DNA from: Girardinichthys multiradiatus
Taxonomy: Eukaryota; Chordata; Actinopteri; Cyprinodontiformes; Goodeidae
DNA length: 64,000 nucleotides
Reading direction: 5' to 3'
Assembly (NCBI RefSeq): GCF_021462225.1
Contig: NC_061804.1
Span: 7,362,740-7,426,739 of the forward strand
In this document: positions 1-10,539 of the stretch, one piece after another
How the letters are laid out: the number at the start of each line of letters is the position of its first letter
Position numbering within the stretch: position 1 is the first letter of the stretch
Notes under the pieces: generated by a model
The model's input: only the letters and a program-made list of their open reading frames with translations
What the model was told of the DNA's origin: nothing
Databases searched by the model: none
Translations under genes and position numbers: made by a program

Positions 1-272
1 GACTTGGACTTGCAAAAAATGACTTGTGACCATCTCTGCATAAGACCAATGAAAGACCACAGCTAAAGAGTCTGGCTGGTCACAGAGTGCTGTGTCCAAA
101 CATATTAAGGGCACATTGAGTGGGAAAAAAAGCATTGTAGAAAAGGGTGTACAAACAACAGGGATAACTGCAACGTTGAAATGATTGCGAAGTAAAATCA
201 CAAGATACAAACTGCAACTGGAGTCAGCTTCGAGAGCTCACAGACGTGTCCAGGAAATGGGCTACAACTGTC
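1..272 (+). pseudogene. Tc1/mariner transposase fragment (decayed)
   Basis: The plus strand reads as the N-terminal half of a Tc1-type transposase. A helix-turn-helix linker region with a lysine/arginine-rich segment is followed by a frame ending in RAHRRVQEMGYNC. The same motif, in the form RATVHRRVQEMGYRC, occurs in the better preserved transposase near 54.4 kb. Stops and frameshifts break the frame, no catalytic DDE part follows, and the 5' end lies outside the window. A SINE-like repeat replaces the rest from about position 285. The motif match is direct; assignment to a decayed DNA transposon rests on knowledge of the family. Confidence 0.7.
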
Positions 273-284
273 CATCGATCCATT

Positions 285-592
285 GTCTATCTCCTCTTAT
301 ATCAACTTATCTCCAACAGCGAGAAGTGGGATGCACCCTGGACAGGTTGCCAGTCCATCACAGGGCAACACAGGTCAAAATACCAATGTGACCACACAGT
401 CATATTAAGGTCAGTTAAGAGTGACAAGTTATGTGTTTGGACTGTGTAAGGAAGCAGGAGTAGCGGTGCAGAACCCACATTTGCGCTTAGGGAGAACATG
501 TAAACAATGCAGAAACCCCCGTAAGCCTGGGTTAAAACCCAAGACCTCCTTGCTGCAAAGCAACATTGCTAGCAACTGTGCCACCGTGCAGC
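285..592 (-). repeat. tRNA-headed SINE-like repeat, diverged copy
   Basis: This shares the order of words seen in the well-preserved copy at 60354-60710: CACCCTGGACAGGTTGCCAG, CATCACAGGGCAACAC, GGAGAACATGTAAAC, and a terminal CACCGTGCAGC that is the reverse complement of the tRNA-like head. It is a minus-strand copy with small deletions. Its left end abuts the Tc1 fossil at about 272, so it may have inserted into it. No target duplication is visible. Confidence 0.7.
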
Positions 593-1354
593 TTAATCTA
601 ATTAATGTTAAGGATAAAGACTCACTTTTATTTCTAAATTGGTCGGTATTGAAGAATTAGTTTAGAAATAACTTTGTGCTTTGTTATTCGTGTGTTTTTA
701 TGAGCAAGCCTGTTTTGTATGTTTTTGGGTGCAGTTGGACCACAACTTTTCACTCGATGATCTACAGAAAGGGTGTCCATAGTGTGGCCTAGGTGCCATT
801 TGCCTCCCTTAGATTATTTTATGTGCCCTCCAATTTAGATTGGCGAAAATTGGCTCTCTATCACAGGTAGTTGATGCAGATGGACACTTTTTTACTGATT
901 AATTAAATTACTGTACTTTTTTAAATATAAAATGTTGGACACAACATATATTTAGCTATTACTAACCACCCTATTTGCTTTCATTGAAATTTCAAATTAG
1001 ACGTCACCAAAGTTTAGCAACTTTTTTCTCAAATTACAGCCCTGAGCACACCCATTAGTTACACTGGGCTAAATACAAATAACAATACATAACCATCATT
1101 GTTATTTAGATACCACCACAATGTTTGTGTGAATAGGGCCTATTAATTTATTAGACCTCAGGGGCCATCCTCCTAATCTAGCCCTGGTTACAGTCATTTT
1201 TTTAGAATCTACTAAAATTGACAGTGTCTCACTGGGAAGAGTAATTGTCTTGCAGTCTAAAAGTTGTTGGTTTTATCCCAGCTTCCTCCACTACCGCATA
1301 TTGATGTGCAAATTGGTAAGGTTACCTATCCCCAAGTCGCCTGATATAAAATTC
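593..1354. other. Unassigned A/T-rich intergenic DNA
   Basis: I see no gene, repeat or regulatory signature here that I can defend. The open frames are short and broken. Confidence 0.5.
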
Positions 1355-1356
1355 CT

Positions 1357-1604
1357 GGGCTGCACGGTGGCACTGTTACCTTACCGCAAGAAAGTCTTGA
1401 GTTCAAATTCCAGTTTGGGGGCTTTCTGCTTGGAGTTTGGATGATCTCTGCATGCATAGGTACTCTTCAGGTACTTCTGCTTCCTCCCACAGTCCAAAAA
1501 CATTACTATTAGGTTAAATGCACCCCTGTGATGGACTGGAAATCTGTCCAGGATGTAGCCTGCCTCTTACGTAACAACCGCTGGAAATAACCAGCATGTC
1601 CTAT
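1357..1604 (+). repeat. tRNA-headed SINE-like repeat, diverged plus-strand copy
   Basis: It begins GGGCTGCACGGTGGCACTG, the tRNA-like head of the element at 60354-60710 read on the plus strand. Cognate words follow in order: a degenerate B box (GAGTTCAAATTCC), a CTTCCTCCCACAGTCCAAAA block, and the GATGGACTGG..CTGTCCAGG block. Several internal deletions shorten it by about 100 bp relative to the full copy. Any target duplication has decayed. Confidence 0.75.
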
Positions 1605-1607
1605 CAT

Positions 1608-2819
1608 ATGTCATAAGAGTCAAGTGGCCCAAAGAGGGATTGGAACCAAAACAAATTGGAGTGAAAAAGTGTTTTGAAAAAATCTACAATCTACAGTCTT
1701 AAGGATTTGTATGACAATTAATCTCTATAATTCTGTAATTATTTTGTAGCTCATGAAAGACTTTAACTATAATGAAAAATAAACTGATTAACTAGTGTTT
1801 AAGTAGATGGATACAACACAGGTGTATGAACTGACGAAGAGTTGAATTGACCCAAAGACGCTGAGATCATAACAGATTGGAGGCTATTGTTGCTCTTTGG
1901 ATGAACATGTGTGTATGTGGTGAAGGACACTGCAGCCCAAAGTCCTTCTGAGTCCTGGTCTCCTGACCTGTAACCCTCCCCTTCTCCCCCTCAGAGGTCT
2001 TAGTGTGTCCTGATGCCTCAATAATTGATGCGGATGGATAGGCTCGTCCTGCCATGGGAACAACTCTGTCACCTGCCCACACTCAAGCTTCCTCCCTTCA
2101 CACATTCATAAACTCTTCATGACACGTCCACACGCATGCAGCCTTATTGATTTTGTTAACTGAGCCAATGCTACGGAGACACAGGCTGGGTGGCAGGATT
2201 TAGCTGAAGGAGACGTAAACACATCCTTTCACATTGTTAATTCTCTGTCACTCAGTGAAGCTTCCTTTCCCTATTCCTCTCTAACGTTTTTTTTTTGCTG
2301 CACGAGGGATAATGTGCACTGCTTATTTTTCTGTTTTTGGCCAGTTTTATTTTCACTCATATTCTGACCTTAGAGCAGCCCTGTACAACCGTGAGCCACT
2401 CCCAAGCTTTGGAGACTTGTTCAAGGAGAATACTGAGACAGTACTATATGAAGGGATCAGCATTCAGAGTCAAGAAAGCTGGTTCTGGTCCAACGTCTTG
2501 GTAATTTTTTTACTAATAGCTAGTATTTTAAGGACATCTGTCACAACAGAACTATGCTGCAATGATACATAAACAGCCAATCATTATGAGAATTATTATC
2601 ACAATAACTTTGGGCTTTTTACAGGTCTTATGAAGAATTTGGATGTTCTATTTAAAATTATACTGGCAGAGTAAAATATATATAGAAAAAATAATAAATG
2701 GGATGACCCCATTAATTTTTCGGTCAAACAAATGTAATTTAAGTTCTGGTAAACACCAAAAATTAACCTTGTTTTACTCAGTAGACAAAGATATCAACAA
2801 AAATGTCTAACTGAAGGAA
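1608..2819. other. Unassigned intergenic DNA
   Basis: No coding region is supported. The overlapping minus-strand frames at 1867-2105 lack family resemblance. The stretch at about 2120-2290 is less A/T-rich and could be conserved regulatory DNA, but nothing specific marks it. Confidence 0.45.
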
Positions 2820-3264
2820 AAATTAGGACAATCTCCTCTTTAATAGCTTGTGTTACTCTCTTTGATTAACACTTCCAGTTCTATGCTTTACAGTTGGTAT
2901 GAGGTTTCTTTCCTGTAATGCTGTACTCAGTGTATTCTAGAGATCTCTTCTGTTTTCGTGTCTAAATAATTCAATATTAGACTCATCGGTCCAAAGAGCG
3001 TTTTTCCAGAAGCCATGTCAACCTGAGCAAAAGTCTGTTGTAGGTTCCCTGATGTCATTTTAAAGTTTTTGGGGTGAAATGCTTGGACAGCCAGTTCTGG
3101 GCATGTTGGCAGTTGTTTTGAATGTCCTCCCCTTAGACCACTTTCCAGGCAGTGGAATGGCTTATTTCCAATTTTCTGGAGAAATCTTTATATCTCTTTA
3201 CAGACAAAGAAGCTACTGCAGTCTTCTTCCTGAAGGTCTCAGACAGCTCTTTCGATCTCACCAT
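2820..3264 (-). pseudogene. Tc1-like transposase, decayed, minus strand
   Basis: An ATG at 3264 (minus) opens a frame starting MVRSKELSETFRKK and continuing through a KISHSTAW-like helix-turn-helix (EISHSTAWKVV), then a stop. A shifted frame further left reads FWKNALWTDESNIELF, which carries the WTDES motif of the first catalytic Asp, and then LIPTVKH. This order is the standard Tc1 layout: paired HTH, then DDE domain. The second Asp and the Glu are missing, so this is a 3'-truncated, frameshifted relic. Its left boundary is approximate. Confidence 0.7.
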
Positions 3265-3340
3265 GCTGTTCACTCACACTTCAATGTGGAGCACACAAAA
3301 ATGAACTGTTTCAGGTTTAAATAGACTCAACTCATTCAAA

Positions 3341-3522
3341 GGTGTCCTTATTTCTGGCACGGCGGTGGCGCAGGTCCAAAGCGCACGACTCATGTATCGA
3401 GGCAGCACTCCTCGAGTCCCGGCCGTGGACTTTGGTGCATGTCTTCCCTTCTCTCTCCACCTCATTTGCTTACACAATAAAGGCCACTAGTGTCACAAAA
3501 AAAAAAAAGGGTGCCCTAATTT
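3341..3522 (+). repeat. tRNA-derived SINE with poly(A) tail and imperfect target duplication
   Basis: The body at about 3354-3508 has a tRNA-like head (GGCGGTGGCGCAGG..AAGCGC), a diverged B box (CTCGAGTCCCGGCC), an AATAAAGGCCACTAGTG tail and 12 A residues. It is flanked by GGTGTCCTTATTT (3341-3353) and GGTGCCCTAATTT (3510-3522), which differ at 2 of 13 positions. That is consistent with an aged LINE-mediated target-site duplication. The layout is that of an RNA polymerase III-transcribed SINE. Confidence 0.7.
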
Positions 3523-4551
3523 ATTCCTGACCTGAGACTGTGTTTCTTCATTACATTTTGTAAAAAAATTAAAGGGGTTTTCTTCAGTTTGTTTGGTTGT
3601 ATCACTTTAAATATACCAGTATTGTTAAGATTTATATAAGAAAATCCACATTTCCAATGTGGAAACACACAGTCTTTCACTGAGCGTGCTAATGTTTTTA
3701 CAAGACTTTATATTTGTGACCATGTGTGGGTTCCAGACAATCTTTAAAGTTGTGCACTCAAACACATCAATAACAGCCCCCAAAAATGGCTATAATGTGT
3801 GTATGTAAACTTCCTGCTTAAACTGTGTACATAAAATATGAATTGCGATTTCACTTTTTTCAATGACGTCTTTTTTACAATTAGCAAGATTCCACACAGA
3901 TGAAGCCAAGGCAGAAGATGTGCCTCCTGACACAGAATTTTAAAATCTTGTCCACTGAGACCCCAACATGAACACATAAAGCTTTTAGGTTTAAGTACAC
4001 TTCTGCTGATGTAGCATCCATCTGTCCAAACACCCACACAAGACCAATCGGATAGATGGATAAACAGAGTTACCACTTTTCTCCCACATCCTCTCTGCTC
4101 TTTCTGCCCCAGGTGTCCTCTCTTCTGGCCTTTGCCATCTTTTGTCCTCTAAGTACCAGTTTACAATATTAATGAGGCTTGGAGGTCCAACAGGCAGCAG
4201 GATACACAGTTTGAGGGCCTCCTTGTACAGTAAACGTGTCAGAGTGGTTTTGTATAAAGACCGCACACGAGGGAGGTTCTGATGTGCTGCTGACTTTCAT
4301 GGTTTATGTGCAGAGCAAAGCTTATAAGACATTGTTGTGGTGTTTTATGTTAAAACCTTTATTTTATCTAACAAAAACAACCAGTTGCTCAGGATGCATG
4401 CCAGGGAAAAGCCTTTTCTGTCCTACTCTAATGGGACTTAACTTAGGATAATAAGTTTTGGTCATATTAGCTTTTTAACAACAAACAGCTCAGGAAGGTC
4501 TGGTGTGAAACAGATGGTGGATGTGCGGGAAAACACTTCACTCTGTTAAGT
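3523..4551. other. Unassigned intergenic DNA
   Basis: Two overlapping minus-strand frames (3744-4076 and 3991-4266) are open for about 100 codons but resemble nothing I recognise and lack clear splice context. I treat them as chance frames. Confidence 0.4.
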
Positions 4552-4645
4552 ATGCCAGTTTTCCCTGTGCATGCATGGGTCATCTCCAGGTACTCCAGCA
4601 TCTTCCAACAGGTCAAAAACATGGCCTTGTGGTTAAATAATCCTT
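4552..4645 (+). repeat. Fragment of the tRNA-headed SINE-like repeat
   Basis: The words CCCTGTGCATGCATGGGT, CCAGGTACTCCAGC and GGTCAAAAACATG match in order the middle of the SINE-like element at 60354-60710 (plus-strand sense). Only about 90 bp survive. Confidence 0.5.
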
Positions 4646-6714
4646 CTAAAATGTCCCAAGGTATGACTGTTACTGTTACTATGCTATGGTGCTGTGTCCC
4701 CCCGTCCCCTGCTACCAGTACGAATAGATATGTTATTTGACAAAAAGATGAGTAAACGTAGAAGCTTTCCTTCTTTATGAGTCACAAATACATTACTCGT
4801 ACAGTTTAAATAAAAAGATTAGGCACTCCAATATTTAATTTAGGCACTTTCTGATCAGATTCTGATCTGATTTGGTTTATTGTGTTTTTATCCAAACATA
4901 TCAAAGAAATAGCGCCCAACAACCGGGCTTAGAATAAAGTGTGATAATTTAAGAATCTGAAGTAAATGTAAAAAGCAGTACAGTTTGAAAAAGTAATGAT
5001 AAAGCAGGTGCTTTTCTATTCAATCTATTTTTTTTATCTGCTCTGTGTAAGAAACATTTTTGATTATTGGTAAAAGCCGTAAAAACACATTGAAAACCAC
5101 AGATCAGGCAAAAGTAGAGCGAATTCCTACAAAATAAACAACATAAGCTCAGTGCCTACAAAAAGGAGAAGCTTATGTTTAGATTTTGTTCTGCATGATC
5201 TAAGGTTAAAATTAGCATAACCATCAGACCTAAAATCATCCAGCTGGGACTTTACGGGAACTTCAAGTGAAACGGTGGAGAAAATTGTTGTGACTCATTC
5301 AATGGAAATGTTTTCTTGTTTTCAAACCGACAAAAGCTCATTTTCATATGGCTTCCTTCCATTGTATGATCAGGCATTTCATCAAACCCAAACATTTAAA
5401 TTTGTTTTCTTTCCCTGTCTGCAGTACTTGAACCACTCTTATTCTTTGAGAGGATGCTTGCAAGTGAAGGCCTTACCTTCACAAAACCAAAAAAAAGACA
5501 AATTCATCACACCCTAAGAGAATTAAAATGTTAAATTCCAGACATATTTCTTAACGGTCTCTGTAGGTAAAGTTTAGGCTCAGGTGTTGTGCAGATTGTC
5601 CCACTGATTGTATTTCCAGTAATCTGGTGAGAAGTGCAGTGATGAGTGACTGACAGTTTTTTCCAGTGCACATGTTAGATATGGCAAAAGATATTTAAGG
5701 ACACATGAAGTGTGAAATTGAAATGTTTTCTATTTAGCTTGTGTGTGTCTGACCTTCCTTGAAGACCGATTGCATCTGAAAGCCTTGTTAAAATTCAAAT
5801 ATACCTTTTAATACCTGAATATTCTAATGACATAAGGTCCTTCGTCCTCTGTGGGGTTCAGTCAGATGAGACGATCTCTTTATGGTCAAAAAAATTTGCT
5901 AGAAATTTTACCTCCTCAGTCTCACATTTCCAGAAGTACTTGACTTTCTGTATTCATTCCGGTTGTCTTAGTTTGATGTTAAAACTTTCTTGGTTCTGAA
6001 ATGTTTTTGTGACAACAAGGCAAACACAGAATAAATCTGTCAGAGGCTGAATACTTTTTTACACTAGTGTAAGTTTTGTTTTATGGAGAATGACATAATC
6101 CATCTGTGTGCTTCTACCTCCTCTCTTGTAAGTCAGTGATGAAGACAAAATACAGCAGTTTAATAGATTTATATTCCGGACATATGTTGTCCTCTTTGAA
6201 AGGTAACTACTCAGCTTCTCATAAACTATTAAGCACATTACCACAGCCGATGAAGTCATCTCAGCCTCTGAAACAAGTCCCTTTCTTTTGAGCAACAATC
6301 CCTTTTCACCAAATGATGTCATTTGTTTTTGCATGATTCAGGTCAGTGTTGTAATGGCTAAGGTGGGTTTTAAGTCAGACAGCTAATACAAAAATGTACA
6401 TGTTATGTGTCTCAGTTCCTGCAGTGTTTTTAAAGCCTCATAAAGCTCTAACCCTTTGAGGACAGGATGTGAAGTCAAGTGGAAAGACAAACAACTATTA
6501 TAAAATTGTCAGTTTCAAACAGTTATATGCAGATATAGGCAGCATGGGCAAAACACTGTTCGGGAAGAAGACAGGTTTGTGTTGAAGAGATTAACTTACT
6601 TTCGGTGCAAAATGTGTGTATCAGACCCAGATCAAAAGCAAAATATAACGTGAAGATCCTGTCTGAAGCTTGTAAGGGTGTGTCTTTATCCTCTGTAAAA
6701 AGAGTCATGTACTG
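4646..6714. other. Unassigned intergenic DNA, possible transposon debris at 5860-6075
   Basis: There is no supported gene. At about 6045-6070 the words GGCTGAATACTTTTTTACAC resemble the outer end of Tc1 terminal repeats such as GGGCCGAATACTTTTGCAAG at 9140-9160. The preceding 180 bp may therefore be a Tc1 remnant, but no transposase motif is readable. Confidence 0.35.
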
Positions 6715-7531
6715 ATATGGGCTGAAAGGCCACTCAGCGAGGAAGAAGCCATTTTTTTAAAGCAACATAACAAGCCACATGATAGTTTGCAAATGCAATC
6801 AGGGACAAAGACTTTAATTTTCCACGACATGATGTGATGAAACAAAGTTTGAAGTTATTGGCCATAATGACCATTCTTAGATATGGAAGGAGAAGAGGGA
6901 AACTTACTAGCCTGAGAGCAACATGCCATCTGTGAATTACAGCATCATGATGTCAGGGTATTTTGCTGCAGGAGCGACTGATTCATTCACAAAATAGATA
7001 TCATGAACAAAGAACATTATTAAGGAACTATTAAAAAGCAACATCTCAAAACATCAGCCAGTGAGTTAAAGCTTGGGCAACAGTCAATGTTTTGCAGGGG
7101 CCTTCACAAAGCTCTGATCTCAGTCACAAAGAAAATTTGTGGTCAGAGTTGAAACGTTGTGTGTGAACAAGGAGGCCTACAAACCTGACACAGTTACACC
7201 TGCTTTGTTAGGAGGAATGGGCCAAAATTCCAACAAACTATTGTGCAAAGCATTCGTATGAGGTCATGTAGTTTAATAGGCAATTCCACCAAATATTATG
7301 GAAAAGTATGTAAACGTCTGACACTGAAGAATGTTTAAGTGGATTTTCTAAAAAAAGAACTCATTCTGGCACTTAGCAAGTATAAATTATTTTAGTAATC
7401 ACAACTGACCTAAAACGGGAAAGGTCTAATCCAATTTAATATCAGACAGTGAGAAAATAAAGGTTATGTGTATTTTAATTAAGTGTACCTAAATATTTAG
7501 TTTTAACTGTACATACTATTTTGGATGTATT
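6715..7531 (+). pseudogene. Tc1 (Sleeping Beauty-like) transposase and 3' inverted repeat, decayed
   Basis: The plus strand reads, in broken frames, GRPLSEEEA-like text, then GHNDH, a decayed glycine-rich/FAAGATDSFTK segment, and near 7125 ENLWSELKR, the region of the catalytic Glu. It ends with RRNGPKFQQT. The following 200 bp contain TATGTAAACGTCTGAC and CAACTGACCTAAAACGGGAA, which look like the right inverted repeat of Sleeping Beauty-type elements. Multiple stops make it non-functional. Its right end abuts the younger Tc1 element that begins at 7536. Confidence 0.65.
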
Positions 7532-7535
7532 TATA

Positions 7536-7750
7536 CAGTGCCTTGCAAAAGTATTTGGCCCCCTTGAACTGGTCAACTTCTTGCCACATTTCAGGCTTCA
7601 AACATAAAGATATAAAATTCTATTTCTTTGTGAAGAATCAACAACAAGTGGGACACAATTGTGAAGTTGAATGAAATTTATTGGATGTGTCAAACTTTTT
7701 TAACAAATAAAAAACTGAAAAGTTGGGCGTGCAATATTATTCGACCCCCT
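7536..7750 (+). repeat. Left terminal inverted repeat of Tc1 copy A
   Basis: It pairs with 8952-9165 in inverted orientation with scattered mismatches. It contains an outer and an inner CCCCCTTG-type transposase-binding repeat. Confidence 0.88.
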
Positions 7751-7754
7751 TGTG

Positions 7755-8774
7755 TTAATACTTTGTAGCGCCACCCTTTGCTTCAGTTACAGCTGCAAGT
7801 CTCTTGGGGTTTGTCTCTATCAGTTTTGCACATAAAGAGACTGAAATTCTTGCCCATTCTTCCTTGCAAAACAGCTGGAGCTCAGTGAGGTTGGATGGAG
7901 AGCGTTCGTGAACAGCAGTCTTAAGCTCTTTCCACAGATTCTCGATTGGATTCAGGTCTGGACTTTGACTTGGCCATTCCAACACCTGGATACGTTTATT
8001 TGTGAACCATTCCATTGTAGATTTGGCTTTATGTTTTGGATCATTGTCTTGTTGGAAGATAAATCTCCGTCCCAGTCTCAGGTCTCTTGCAGACTCCAAC
8101 AGGTTTTCTTCCAGAATGGTCCTGTATTTGGCCCCATCCATCTTCCCATCAATTTTGACCATCTTCCTTGTCCCTGCTGACGAAAAGCAGGCCCAAACCA
8201 TGATGCTGCCACCACCATGTTTGACAGTGGGGATGGTGTGTTCAGGGTGATGAGCTGTGTTGCTTTTACGCCAAACAGATCGTTTTGCATTGTGGCCAAA
8301 CATTTCGATTTTGGTTTCATCTGACCAGAGCACCTTCTTCCACATGTTTGGTGTGTCTCCCAGGTGGCTTGTGGCAAACTTTAAACGAGACTTTTTATGG
8401 ATATCTTTGAGAAATGGCTTTCTTCTTGCCACTCTTCCATAAAGGCCAGATTTGTGCAGTGTACGACTGATTGTTGTCCTATGGACAGACTCTCCCACCT
8501 CAGCTGTAGATCTCTGCAGTTCATCCAGAGTGATCATGGGCCTCTTGGCTGCATCTCTGATCAGTCTTCTCCTTGTTCGCGATGAAAGTTTAGAGGGACG
8601 GCCGGGTCTTGGTAGATTTGCAGTGGTCTGATACTCCTTCCATTTCAATATGATTGCTTGCACAGTGCTCCTTGGGATGTTTAAAGTTTGGGAAATCTTT
8701 TTGTATCCAAATCCGGCTTTAAACTTCTCCACAACAGTATCTCAGACCTGCCTGGTGTGTTCCTTGGTCTTCAT
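7755..8774 (-). pseudogene. Tc1 transposase with a stop at codon 11 (copy A)
   Basis: From the ATG at 8774 the frame is 339 codons, the usual Tc1 length, and is interrupted once by TGA at codon 11, where CGA (Arg) is expected from the context. From codon 15 it is open. The order is a paired helix-turn-helix (GYKKISQTLNIPRSTV), a GRPSK AT-hook-like linker, a second HTH (DELQRSTAEVGESVHRTTIS), then the DDE nuclease: Asp in LWSDETK (about residue 152), Asp in FQQDNDPKH (about 243) and Glu in [11 protein letters not shown] (about 278), giving DD34E spacing. The frame ends at TAA (7755-7757). It would cut and paste DNA at TA sites. All catalytic residues are kept, so the early stop is the only obvious lesion, although a downstream start would lose part of the first HTH. 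Confidence 0.9.
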
Positions 8775-8951
8775 GATGCTCTCTGCACTTTGAACAGAAC
8801 CCTGAGACTGTCACAGAGCAGGTGCATTTATACGGAGACTTGATTACACACAGGTGGATTCTATTTATCATCATCAGTGATTTGGGACAACATTGGATCA
8901 TTCAGAGATCCTCACTGAACTTCTGGAGTGAGTTTGCTGCACTGAAAGTAA

Positions 8952-9165
8952 AGGGGCCGAATAATATTGCACGCCCCACTTTTCAGTTTTTTATTTGTTA
9001 AAAAGGTTTGACACATCCAATAAATTTAATTCCACTTCATGATTGTGTCCCACTTGTTGTTGATTCTTCACAAAACATTTTAATTTTCTATCTTCATGTG
9101 TGAAGCCTGAAATGTGGCAAGAGGTTGAAAAGTTCAAGAGGGCCGAATACTTTTGCAAGGCACTG
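8952..9165 (-). repeat. Right terminal inverted repeat of Tc1 copy A
   Basis: This is the reverse complement of the left repeat at 7536-7750. It ends in CTTTTGCAAGGCACTG followed by the TA target dinucleotide. Confidence 0.88.
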
Positions 9166-9167
9166 TA

Positions 9168-10539
9168 TGTAGAAATAGCTGGAACTGGTGTAATACTCCT
9201 AGTGGCCACTAGTTTTATAGCTAAAGTCATTAATAATTTTTTGACAGTTGTATTGTGTGTTGAAATATCCTGGTGGTCTGAGCCCATTGAGCCAGATCAC
9301 TTATTACTTTCCACATGGGTATTTGTTAGGTTTTTACCCTCCCAAGCAAACGTTGTAAATTTAACATGGCTGCGATTGCTGTGGGATCTGTCTCCACAAG
9401 GTCTAATCGTTTGCTGGAGGGATTTCGAAAGAAAGAGAGGGGAATTGTATCAAATATTTACGGTTTCTACCTAAGAGTGACATAAACTGCATAAATTTAA
9501 CATGGCAGCCAGTGGAAGTAAAAGGTGGGACTGGTAGAAGTGTACTTCCTGAAGTGTTGCCTCAGACAGACGGAGACCCAGTTGGGATATGAAGCACTGC
9601 ATATAAACGTGAGGAGAGGGACACAGAGCTGATGTTTATCCTTTGCTGTTTTACTTTTAGCAGGAAGCCAATCAGAGGTTGCATGGATGAGCTGTGTGTG
9701 CATGAGTATGGGCACCTGCTCGCTTGCAGCCGACTTTGTGTGTGCATATGTGTAAATGCAAATCCATGCATGCATTCACTTTTCTGCTCTGTGTGTGTGT
9801 GTGTGTGTGTGTTTGTGCATGTGTGTGTGTGCATGTGGCATTCTAGCATTCGTGCGTGGTTAGGCCTTAAATTACGAGTGCTGTTTGTTGAAAGGTCCAA
9901 TGGAGCGCACAGTGACAGATGATGTAAATTATTGATTGCAGACTTCTCTGTGGAGTGTGTTGTGCCTTGTGCTCTTTCTCTCTCTTCCTACTCTTTGTCT
10001 TTCTCAAAACACTTTCTTTCCTTCTTTAGATCAAACCTTTTTTTGTTGAGCCTCATCTCCCCATCTAAGCCACCCTCTGTTTCTCCCACCTTCTTTTATA
10101 TAATCTATGTTTTGAAGCTTATTTATCCATTGGTTTGTGTACACAGACAAGCTGAGGCAAAAATCTAATTTGCTTCTGTTTATTTAAGGGGAGCGAATTA
10201 CTTCATGCATGAAGAAATTCTATGGTTCTACGGAAGGCATTATTTTTATCAAAATGAGTGATGAGCAATGCCAGAAGTGAAGAGAAAACTGATATTGTGC
10301 ACACTGTAGAAGTTAAAATGATTCCTAATGTATCCCTGCTTATGTAAAACCTTGCACACTGCCACTTTCTGTACTGTCTAACCTACTGTGTCCAACCTCA
10401 TTATTTTCAAGTAACTGTGAGATGTGCAAAATCTGTAATTAACTGCCCTAATTTACAAGTAATGGCACCATCTGTTCCTTGTTTATAAACAATGAAAATA
10501 ACTGCAGAAAATACAAGAAGACGAGAAATATGCTGTGTG
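9168..10539. other. Unassigned DNA with TG-rich and pyrimidine-rich stretches
   Basis: No gene is supported. AAATTTAACATGGC occurs twice (near 9358 and 9495). The block at 9960-10100 is strongly pyrimidine-rich (CTTTCTCTCTCTTCC-like). Open frames near 9632-9922 are created by the TG repeat. Confidence 0.45.
9790..9836 (+). repeat. (TG)n microsatellite, interrupted
   Basis: About ten uninterrupted TG units, then TTTGTGCATG, then a second TG run ending GCATGTGG. Confidence 0.9.

Larger units (their letters stand above)
7536..9165 (-). mobile_element. Tc1/mariner element, near complete (copy A)
   Basis: This 1,630-bp element lies between TA dinucleotides at 7534-7535 and 9166-9167, the hallmark Tc1 target duplication. 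Its ends are CAGTGCCTTGCAAAAG and its reverse complement. Terminal inverted repeats extend about 215 bp on each side (7536-7750 and about 8952-9165). Each repeat contains two similar direct repeats, an outer GTATTTGGCCCCCTTG and an inner TTATTCGACCCCCTTG; this is the IR/DR architecture in which transposase binds twice per end. The transposase lies on the minus strand. A second copy of the same family, about 96% identical in protein, lies at 21264-22886 in the same orientation. Confidence 0.93.

Noticed and set aside
7908..8585. Plus-strand open frames across Tc1 copy A (and 21450-22306 across copy B)
   Set aside because: Antisense shadows of the transposase; the same peptides recur in both copies only because the DNA is repeated.
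9562..9922. Open frames of about 100 codons on both strands
   Set aside because: Rich in HTHT or CVCV peptides from the TG repeat; no other coding sign.
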